Assembly: GCA_028673005.1 (NCBI GenBank)
Contig: CM054113.1
Span: forward strand, 173,506,837 to 173,570,836
Source of the DNA: Tanypteryx hageni
Taxonomy: Eukaryota; Arthropoda; Insecta; Odonata; Petaluridae
Reading direction: 5' to 3'
DNA length: 64,000 nt
Part shown: positions 55,606-64,000 of the stretch, piece by piece
Layout: each line of letters starts with the position of its first letter
How positions within the stretch are numbered: the first letter of the stretch is position 1
Translations under genes and position numbers: made by a program
The notes under the pieces: model-generated
What the model saw: only the letters and a program-made list of their open reading frames with translations
The model's database searches: none
Told to the model about the DNA's origin: nothing

Positions 55606-57200
55606 ATTACCACTTCTTAAGTTAGGCGCAGTTAGTCGTGCGCCATTTTCCCTATGGCAGAGTGTCTTAATATTTGGCGTGCAATAAACGTGCAATGCGT
55701 ATATGCAATAATAATAAATCCTACCTTTTACTCAAAAACAAATCCGATATAGCGATGTAAACCGCAATGAAATTTTATGATTATCGTTTTCAATCCTTGA
55801 CGTTTTAATTGTGGAAAAATGAAATGTTTGTATAAATTGCGCGAAGGACTATGCGCCACTTAGGAGACACGGACGAGCACCCTTAGGCTAAGGTAATGAA
55901 GTAAATGTATTTTCTTTGTAAAATCGAATATAGTAGCCTTAGCCCTGACGCCGCCATTTTAACTCTCGAGTAAAAAATAACCCGCATAATTTCCCTCTCC
56001 ATTTTTTACAGTTAAAATTTCGCTAGAATTTTGCAGGAATGCGTTTTTTTGCAATCGAAAACAAATGCGCGCAGATCGAGCTGGGATCGTTTCCATTCGG
56101 ATGTAGGCATTTTTTTATACAACCGCTCGATCATTGTACGTACGTAATTGTGTACGTAGTGTCCTTCAGCGCTCCATTAGATACGAATGAGGTATTTCGA
56201 AGGGCGTGTTTTTCCGACACTCCTAGGGATATATTAACGAACTGCGGCGGCGATTACACGCGCTCTTACCGCCTCCGAACAAAACCCCGCACTTATCGCA
56301 ATTGGCATTTACATTCGGCGCTTATCACCAAGTCTATTTCTTACGGCGTTGAATGCAGGTTGTGATTATTCAGTTCGCAAACGGCGGAATGCGGTTGGAT
56401 GATGACCATTTAGAAAGCGGGACGTGCGTCGAAGAGTCGAGAGGTTGTCGCTGCTGTGCCGTGCTTTCGTCGAGCATCGTCATCGACAAAGACTTTCGAT
56501 ATCCGAAGTTTCGTCTCGAACCCGGACGAGAAATGTTTTTTTCTAAACAATCTCGATTGAAGAAAAAAAGAAACTCCCCTCGCCGTTCCTCGATGACGCG
56601 TTCCCTCGAATAAATGCATGCAATACGCCTTCGCTCGTTTTCGCAAACGTCGGCCGCCTCCATCATTCCATTTCGCGGCGAACAAAAAAAAGGGGAACGA
56701 AAAATCTGACGAACGAGCATCGGAGCCGACTCCCCCTCCCCCCCCCCTCCTCTCCCCCCTACGCTCTTTTTGTTCTATCCCGTTCCGGGAAATGCGGAAA
56801 AAGTAACATTTTTTTAACGCTCCTTTCTCCGGCGAGAAAGTGAACGAGCGTTATTTTTCAAGTCCCGTTCATTATCCAGCCGTCACGTGATCTCCCGCTT
56901 TCCCCTCCCTTCCCTATCTCCCTCTCTCTTTCCGGCCCTCTCTCCTCCCCACTCCCACTCACCCTTCTCCTCCCATCCCCGCCTTTCATTGACTTGTCCC
57001 CCATAGGCATTCCAGTCGCGGGAAAAGGGTTGGGAGAGAGAGAGGGGGGGAGGGGGGAAAAGAGAAAGAGAGAGACAAGGGAGTACATAGTAGTATATAG
57101 TAGCAGGAGGAAAACGCCGCTACGCTACCTCCTCAGTCACGCTACGGGACACGCGCGAAAGTGGTGACCGTAGATCGCGTTTGTATTTCCCCCTTCCTCC
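55606..57200. other. Unassigned sequence, partly CpG-containing
   Basis: CpG-containing from 56.2 kb, with a C-run at 56729-56748 and G-runs at 57037-57057. Open frames overlap on both strands; no domain. Confidence 0.3.
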
Positions 57201-57220
57201 TTGAGTCTCGTCCTTCAGTT

Positions 57221-57570
57221 TTTCTCTTTCTCTCTCTCTCTCTCTCTCACTTTTCACTCTTCTTCTCTTCCTCTTTCTTTCTCTCACCCTCTCCTCTCCA
57301 ACTTCCGCTCTCTCTCGCTAACTCCTCTCTCCCCAACTCCGCTCTTCCTCTTTATCTCCTTCTCTCACCCTCTGTCACTCCCTCTCTCACTCCCTATCTC
57401 CTACTCCATCTTTCATACTCCATCTTTCACTGCTTTTCTCTCACTCCCTCTCATTCCATCTCTCTCTATCCTACTCCTCTCACTCCCTCTCTCCTTCACT
57501 CCATCTCTCTCATATTCCCTCTTACTCTTTCTCTCACTCTTTTTCTCTCACTCTCTCCTTCATTCCCTTC
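57221..57570 (+). repeat. Degenerate polypyrimidine tract
   Basis: (CT)n with CTCACTCCATCTCT-like variants; frames on the plus strand are Leu/Ser/Pro artefacts. Confidence 0.9.
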
Positions 57571-57574
57571 TTAT

Positions 57575-57716
57575 TTATGTATTTATGTAGTACTTTATTT
57601 TATATAATCTTTTATTATTATTATTTGTTACTTTCTTCCTGCCTGTAATTGACAATGGGTTAGGTGGAAGAAGAGACTGTTTAGTCTCAATGTCGTCCAA
57701 ATAAATACGCATATAT
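57575..57716 (+). mobile_element. 3' tail of a LINE, inserted in a CT array
   Basis: TTATTATTATTATTTG, TTACTTTCTTCCTGCCTG, AATTGACAATGGGTTAGGTG, GAAGAAGAGACTGTTTAGTC, TCAATGTCGTCCAAATAAAT. Same layout as the tail at 9.23-9.37 kb and likewise sandwiched between polypyrimidine arrays in the same orientation. Confidence 0.55.
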
Positions 57717-57719
57717 ATC

Positions 57720-57930
57720 TATCCTCCACTCTCTCCCTCCCTCCCTCCCTCCCTCTCTCTCTCTCTCTCTCGCTCGCTCGCTTCCCCTCTCTCTCTCGCT
57801 TCCCCTCTCTCTCGCTTCCTCTCTCTCTCTCTCTCGCTTGCTTCCTCTCTCTCTCTCTCGCTTCCTCTCTCTCTCTCTCTCTCGCTTGCTTCCTCTCTCT
57901 CTCTCTCTCTCTCCCTCCCACTGTCTCTCC
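57720..57930 (+). repeat. Polypyrimidine array, CTCGCTTCCTCTCTCT-type units
   Basis: (CTCC)n directly after the LINE tail, then (CT)n with CGCTTCC or CGCTTGCTTCC inserts every 20-30 bp. Confidence 0.92.
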
Positions 57931-58794
57931 CTCTATCTCTCACCCTTTCCACTCCCTTTTTCATTCAATTTCTCATTGCCTGCATTTTCACCCACTTTCT
58001 TACTCCCATTCCTTATTCTTTTTCCTTTTCATTCTTTCTCCCTTTCCTTATTCTCTTTCTTCCTCAATTTTACCTACTCATTTCCAATCTCCCTCCTTCG
58101 TACTTGAAGCACTCGGCCACTTATATTTTCGCTATCCTCTTCTCAATTTCATTTCCCTTCCGTCCGACTCTCCTCCCTTCGTGCCTCGTCCGTGCCATTT
58201 ACGCCAAGTAGCGAGTCTTTCTTCTTCTCTCCATCTCTTCTACCCTCCTCCTACTTCCTCCTCTTCTCGGTACATATTTAGACGCTCCCTTTCTCTCCTT
58301 ACACGCGTGACTCGCGATTCTCAACACGCGCGCTTTGTTCCAAGGTTCTCCGCGGCCGTGACCTTCGCATCGTACCGCCTCGACGTCTGCAAGTTCACGG
58401 CGGTCATCCTCTCTCCCCCCCCTTCCTCTCTCTCTCCTTCCCCTCCCCATCTCTCAGCCCATATCTCTCTTTCTCTCTTCCTCGAATGCCTATTCATTCC
58501 CTCCCTCCTCCTCCGCTCTTCCTCAAATTTCCTCCCTCCATCCCACTTAACACTCCCCTCATCTCCCTTTTCCTCCTTCGCGAACCCCCTCTCTCCGTCG
58601 GCTTTTTTTTGTTCCTCGTTCTATCCCGTCGTCCGCGCAGTTGCCTCCTTCTACGCGTTTCGCCCCTTTGCGACGCATTTCCGCCACGGGATGGGGTTTT
58701 TCGGATTGCGCGTTTATTAGGATGCCGCGACCGCACGTCTTTGTAAGACACGCCGTTACCCTTTTCTTTATCGGGATATTTAGGAAAATTTGTA
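57931..58794. other. Pyrimidine-rich unassigned sequence
   Basis: C/T-biased DNA grading to CpG-containing near 58.3-58.7 kb. Frames open on both strands; no domain. Confidence 0.3.
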
Positions 58795-58922
58795 TCTATA
58801 ATAATAAACCTACTTGTTCCTCACTCACTGACTGACTGAGGGAAACAGAGGTAGGGAGAAAGGGACGGTGAGAGGGAGGGAGGGAATATTATTATTCCGT
58901 CATATGACGGGCAATACACTAG
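58795..58922 (+). mobile_element. Mini-Helitron, 128 bp
   Basis: Host A then TCTATAATAATAAACCTAC at the 5' end, a GACTGACTGA block, and a 3' end with palindrome CCGTCATATGACGG, GCAATACA, CTAG, then T. Both termini fit Helitron rules and the 3' end matches the element at 6.64 kb. Far too short to be autonomous. Confidence 0.8.
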
Positions 58923-59640
58923 TCTATAATAATGGAGCTACTTGTGCCTCACTGTCTCGTTCACTCATATCGATGTTTATTTTAATACGTTTTATTAGGC
59001 TTGGTAGTTTTCTACTTGTGCATTTCTGAGAAAGCAACCACTAATATCATTTATTATTCTTAAAAATCGAGGATGTATATCAATGTTAATTTTAATACAT
59101 TTTATCGATTTATATCAATAAAACTTGCTAAAATTGGATTCTTCCAATTTTATTTTACTACAACTGGATTTTTTTGCTCTCTAAACTTCAGTGAATGTTA
59201 AAAGAGAGAAAGGAGACTAAGGTGAAAATTTAAATTTTAAATAAAAATCATTTCCTAAACCGTACAATTTAAAAGTTTCCATTCCTATCATCTACTTATG
59301 ATGAGAGCTTTGCTCTAGAAATGCGTATTTAGAATAACCTTCATTTATTTTTTAATTTTTTAGAGATCTATGCAATTGAGATCGAGTGCGTGTGTGTGTT
59401 TGTCCTTAGTCTGTTTGGTTCCTGTCGTTGTCGGGAGACGCATAAACTATCAGACTTTTGTTTTATGTATCAAGTCCCTGGCGAGAATTAATTTTCCATA
59501 AACTTGATATTGTTGACTGTTTATCTCTAAAAAAAGTTTTTGAATTGTACGGTTTAGGGGAAGATTTTAATTTTGTTATTTTAAATTTGGTGAATGTTTT
59601 GTTTTTGGCTTCGCCCACCAACTCGGTAAAAACCAATTTT
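58923..59640 (+). mobile_element. Second Helitron copy, head to tail with the first
   Basis: Directly after the first copy's CTAG comes TCTATAATAATGGAGCTACT, TGTGCCTCACTG, matching the first copy's 5' end (TCTATAATAATAAACCTACT, TGTTCCTCACTC). The 3' end was not found, so the end coordinate is a guess. Inside, TATCGATGTTTATTTTAATA and TATCAATGTTAATTTTAATA form a direct repeat about 100 bp apart. Confidence 0.6.
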
Positions 59641-59924
59641 TCGGAATAAATCTCAAGTAAATTTTACTCGTTAAATCGCGTCTCTTATTCATGAAATCGT
59701 GACTATTCAATAACAACATTAATGTGACTTTAATATAATGCACAACCAGTTACACATGAATATTTTGAAGAGCAAATCCTATCTTGTTGAGTGACAAACG
59801 ATGGTGAGTGTACAAAAAAATCCCGCGTAGGAAAATTGCACGATGCTACGACAGCATTGCAAGAACAAATAAGTATGGGACCCTCTCGCTCGGAGAATTA
59901 ATTGTGGGTAGAGCTACCAAAAAT

Positions 59925-60120
59925 ACCCCGGCCCCTGTTTGTGTGATTTGTGGATACCGCTTAGCGTTCCGTCCTTCGGAAGGGACGCTAAGCCGTCGGC
60001 CCCCTTGGTGTTCTTCGTTAAGAGTAGGCTAATGCCGGCTCCGGGTTTCCCTTCTCCCTTGTGACTGTTTTCGGTGTGGAAGGATTTATGGCTATAATAA
60101 TCCAAGAGGTTGATTAGTCT
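59925..60120 (+). repeat. SINE body, second copy (tRNA head lost or diverged)
   Basis: CCGGCCCCTGTTTGTGTG, then the stem-loop GCTTAGCGTTCCGTCC-TTCG-GAAGGGACGCTAAGC (59960-59994), GGCCCCCTTGGTGTTCTTCG, TTAAGAGTAGGC, CCGGCTCCGGG, GTGTGGAAGG match the SINE at 37.6-37.78 kb in order. Its stem-loop pairs better than in the other copy. Confidence 0.75.
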
Positions 60121-60124
60121 AAAA

Positions 60125-62335
60125 TACACACCCACACACACTACCATAAATAGAACTGTTTTTGAAAATACTATAGGGCAGGGCTCCAGAAGTATACTTG
60201 TAGTAGTAGATTTTTAACCTGACCAACCACGAAATGAGTTGAGGGCGAGTGAATTTTGTCATACTTTATAATTTACTTTTACTTCTACTTTATACTTTCG
60301 AGACCTGCTATGGGGATATTTGGCGATCAGTATTAAGTTTGGGAAAATTTTTCTTTTTGCATTTATTGAATATGGAGGCCGATCATATCGTGTAGGCGAC
60401 TAAAGGCGCGTATTGGTAATCAGAAGTGGTCGAAATTAAAGGCAATAAACCGATCATATTGTTTTGTGCAGTACCTGTGTCAGCTCAATATGGATCCTTG
60501 AGACATGAGGGATCTTAGAAAGGGTATGAAATACCGAATGTCTGGTATGACAAATGCCGATTTTCTCTTTTGTTTTGGACGTTTGGCACCAAAATATATT
60601 TAAGTTTTAGTGTTATAAAGCAAATTTGAATAATTTTATGAAAAATTTAGTAGTGAAAAATCGACACTTATCGACGATAATTCATTTTCGTCTATTTTGG
60701 AATTTTTACAAATTCGATTTTTATCGACATTTATTGATTTAAATCGAATCTTGCCAAGCCTAGCTATAACTGATGTATACATATTACAGAGAAAGATACA
60801 GGGTTGCGCAATTTTTGAAATATTCCGTTTATATAAATACCTATCAGTGCAATATACGTTGCACACACTTTCTCATATCCGTACGCTTTTATCCCGTGGG
60901 ATAATGCCACTGCTTGCGTTATTGCGTGCACATCTTGGCGGTAGCTGAGAGCAGAAGGTGTATTTATTATGTCCCCGAACGCCACTTATTAGTTATATTT
61001 TGAGAAGAATGTTTTAAATGGTATTGTTTATGACATCGAACATTAGAACGAATGAATTTTAATTAAAACCATTTTAAACATTTTTTTGTAAAGTAACATC
61101 TTGTTCAAGTTCAGAATAGTAAACTATCCACCAATTGTTACTCTCTGCGTCGTTTCATTCCCTCTATGTTTTTTGTGCGTGAGAAAGTAAAAACGCAATA
61201 TATGTTTATCGCTTTTAGTGAATGAAATATCTGTCCTTATTTTGTGCATTGATCGATCGTTGGTATTTCAACAGTGTGTGATAAATGGTGTGTTGATATG
61301 CCGTTGTTATTGAAACGTTGTACCTGTTTATCGCTTTCAGATACGCGAATCTTTGCGAAACTGCTGCTAATCATCTAATGTTGACGTCTTGTCTCGATGC
61401 AGTCAGTGATTTCCGATACCGAAAAACAGAGTTCTTAGCACAACGCGCACGTAGCTTTTCAACTTCAAAGTATTTTTTATGAAAACAGTTGTTAAAATGG
61501 TATAACTATATATATATAGTGTTTTTATTTTTTAAAAAACTTTTTATCTTTATTCATTTAAGATTATTCTTAAAACTGTTTTCCCTATGAAAAGGCCATT
61601 AAAAAACCTCGTTGATGATCAACAGTTTCACTCCTACTAGTATCTAAAGCTGAATTACTCGGAACTAGCAGTATATTTTCGTCGATTTTAAGCAATATCA
61701 ATGGATAAGTCAGTATTTTCATTAATGAAACAAAAGATACTATCAAACTTCTTACTACTTATATAACAAACATTCTTACGTTTGCGAGTGAGCTCTCTAC
61801 GTCCGTCTGCCATTCTCTCGACTGTAAAAAGATTAAAGGTTAAATATAGAGACCCCCACATCACTCAACAGCTGGTCGAAACTAGCAACTTTTGACGCCC
61901 ATGCAAACAGAAAGGTTATCATAATTATATTATAGAGTTTATTCATATTAAAGTATTAACTATATAAAAGTTGGTTATAAAAATTCATTTTTATATCTTC
62001 ACTTGTTTACTTTTCCAGAAAAAGTGTCATTTTAGCAGTGTGAAGAAGGTAAGATCAAGTGCAAAATATATGCTAGATTAGATCATCCGGGTTGGATTTA
62101 CTTCGTCATTTTCTTTAACGCCGATATTTTTGGCACTTTATATGTTCAATATCGGGCATGCTGGACTTGGAAGGTATTTTTTCAACTTGAAAATTTTTTA
62201 ACTTTTTATTACGTGGTTCACCGATAAATGACGCCATCGCAGGACGAATTTATAACGGTTTCGTGTCAAACTAACCTCGACCTTGGTGTTTTATGAATCC
62301 ATTCCAATCCCTGTTAGGACTAGGGAAAAGTCTAA
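60125..62335. other. Unassigned AT-rich sequence
   Basis: Near 60640-60770 repeated TCGATTTTTATCGACAT-type words followed by CCAAGCCTAGC resemble the end of a MITE, and TTAGGCTTGG also occurs near 58996, but no pair of termini was found. No gene recognised. Confidence 0.3.
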
Positions 62336-62341
62336 AATCGT

Positions 62342-62597
62342 CAGGGGCGCTCAACCTATGGCGCATTCGCGTCCCGTAAATGGCGCATCGTGCTTTAAAC
62401 AATTCATATAAACATTTCATTTATCCAAAATTAAAATATAACTGGAATCGAAAGCGATGATCTTAAAATTTCATTACGGTTTACAGCGCTATGTGGGATT
62501 CTTATGCGTAAAAGAAAGGATGTATTATTATTCTATGTAGTTACATTGCACGCCAAATATTAAGTAATTACTAAAAGTAAAAGGTTGAGCACCACTG
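62342..62597. mobile_element. hAT MITE, 256 bp
   Basis: Ends CAGGGGCGCTCAACCT and AGGTTGAGCACCACTG are inverted repeats at 13 of 16. Mirrored TGGCGCAT blocks lie inside. The flanking 8-mers no longer match, so the duplication has decayed. Confidence 0.7.
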
Positions 62598-62599
62598 CT

Positions 62600-63140
62600 G
62601 TATGTCTCTCAGTCAACCTCGTTTATTTCGTCCTCATTTTTAGACGTGCTTTCCCGCACTGAGGAAAATTCATTTATTCCCTTAAAAACCGTCGTGTAGT
62701 TCCTCCTACTTACATTTCCCCGGAAGCGTCATGTTGAGCCTGCCAATCACCTAGCGACCTACTGGTGAAATCGTTCTAACGATGACGTAAGGCACGGATG
62801 AAAAAATATATAGACGTTATTCACGCGGCGGCATCGTGACTTTGTGGCCGCGTGTTATTTATGTTTCTCACCGAAACAATGCGATTTTTCCCACGGATCG
62901 GGACATAAATTCCGCGAATCCCTCGTGAACGGAGGATTATTTTTTTTCGTTTTCATGCGAACTTTTTTTGTTTCCGCTTCCCGTCTTAACGCGAGCTATT
63001 ATTGCGACGTGACGAACATCCTTTCCAGTTAACGTCTTCTGGTTCGGCCGGAAGAGGCTAGCCATTGTCTCTCAGGGCATGGACGGGTTAATAATGCAGC
63101 TTTTTTGCCACGTGGAACGAAAGTAAGCATGCTTTAATGC
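62600..63140. other. Unassigned sequence
   Basis: Nothing recognised. Confidence 0.3.
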
Positions 63141-63146
63141 CAAGGA

Positions 63147-64000
63147 CTCTTTCTCTCCCTCCCTCTCTCTTTCTCCCCCTCTCTCTCCCTCTCTTTCTCC
63201 CCCTCTCTCTCCCTCTCTTTCTCCCTCTCTCTTTCTCCCTCTCTTTCTCCCTCTTTTCCCCTCTCTCTTTCTCCCTCTCTCTTTCTCCCTCTCTCTTTCT
63301 CCCTCTCTCTTTCTCCCTCTCTCTTTCTCCCTCTCTCTTTCTCCCTCTCTCTTTCTCCCTCTCTCTTTCTCCCTCTCTCTTTCTCCCTCTCTCTTTCTCC
63401 CCCTCTCTTTCTCCCTCTCTCTCTGCCCTGTTCCCCCCTTCCTCTTTCTCCCTTTATCTCTCCCCCTCTCACCCCTCTCTCCCCCTCTCACCCCCTCTCA
63501 CCCTTCTCTCCCCCTCTCACCCCTCTCTCCCCCCTCTATCTCTCCCCCTCTCTCGCTCCCCCCCCCCGCTCCCCCCTCTCCCCCACTTCCCCCTCGCTCT
63601 ACTTCCCTCTCTCTCTCGCCTTCCCTCTCTCTCCTTCCCTCTCTCTCTCCTTCCCCCTATCTCTCTCCTTCCCTCTCTCTCTCATCCCGCCTCTCTCTCA
63701 TTCCCCCTCTCTCATTCCCCCTCTCACCCCTCCCCTCTCTCACCCCTCCCCTCTCTCACCCCCTCTTCACTCTCTCACCCCTCCCCTCTCTCACCCCCTC
63801 TTCACTCTCTCACTCCCCCCACTCGCTCTCACCCCCCCACTCTCTCTCTCACCCCCCACTCTCTCTCTCACCCCCCCACTCTCTCTCTCTCACCCCCCCA
63901 CTCTCTCTCTCACCCCCCCACTCTCTCTCACCCCCCACTCTCTCTCTCACCCCCCATTCTCTCTCTCACCCCCCACTCTCTCTCTCACCCCCCACTCTCT
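63147..64000 (+). repeat. Long polypyrimidine tract running off the window
   Basis: Three zones: 14-bp CCCTCTCTCTTTCT units (to about 63420), mixed CCCCCTCTCACC units (to about 63800), then CACCCCCCACTCTCTCTCT units to the window edge. The minus-strand Glu/Arg/Lys frames are artefacts. Confidence 0.95.

Noticed and set aside
60176..60200. hAT left end CAGGGCTCCAGAAG
   Set aside because: No matching right end or 8-bp duplication downstream.
63072..63491. Minus-strand Glu/Arg/Lys-rich frames
   Set aside because: Antisense of a polypyrimidine tract.
1..64000. CRISPR array, bacterial operons, rRNA genes or viral insertions
   Set aside because: No spaced direct repeats of CRISPR type, no ribosome-binding-site/ORF architecture, no rRNA-like sequence and no viral domain were seen.

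Overview
This is eukaryotic, arthropod-like (most probably insect) non-coding DNA. It is AT-rich, has no long open reading frame of a host gene, and contains long polypyrimidine arrays and a sized 500-N assembly gap. The open frames longer than about 150 codons are translations of (CT)n-type arrays or of the gap. The arthropod call rests on the transposon types seen (Helitrons, hAT MITEs, tRNA-derived SINEs, LINE fragments, a pogo-like MITE) and on the absence of CpG depletion. No species can be named from the sequence.

Layout. 1-6.6 kb: AT-rich unique DNA with one possible small exon, a CTCF-like motif at 4.62 kb and a GC-richer segment at 5.4-6.0 kb. 6.6-10.5 kb: a short Helitron, a decayed SWIM-type zinc-finger fragment, and two (CT)n arrays separated by a LINE 3' tail. 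10.5-15.6 kb: the densest transposon nest. A decayed hAT transposase with TTF-type zinc finger, DUF4371-like middle and dimerisation domain is split by a hAT MITE and by a Helitron that itself holds another hAT MITE. 17-18 kb: an 800-bp CCCCTTACC/CT array. 18.7-20.3 kb: a LINE fragment, a long inverted repeat made of two hammerhead-like units, a hAT MITE with a perfect target duplication, and a 21-bp hairpin. 20.7-30 kb: mostly unassigned, with a second, opposite CTCF-like motif at 29.3 kb. 30-36.5 kb: two adjacent hAT MITEs, a LINE fragment with an internal triplication, CACGTG inverted repeats, the gap and a 14-bp minisatellite. 37.5-55.6 kb: a SINE, further hAT MITEs, a possible foldback element with inverted AATTCGTCGCG arrays, more hammerhead-like units, a pogo-like MITE and the best preserved LINE fragment. 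57-64 kb: CT arrays around another LINE tail, a head-to-tail Helitron pair, a second SINE and a large terminal polypyrimidine tract.

There is no operon or pathway. What the window records is transposon history. The most interesting signal is a dispersed family of about ten short sequences with the layout of a minimal type I hammerhead ribozyme: short closing stem, CUGANGA, hairpin, GAAA, tiny stem III, AUH site. One diverged copy keeps stem I paired with different bases. Such motifs are known from Penelope-like retroelements. The structural evidence here is direct; activity and family assignment are inference.
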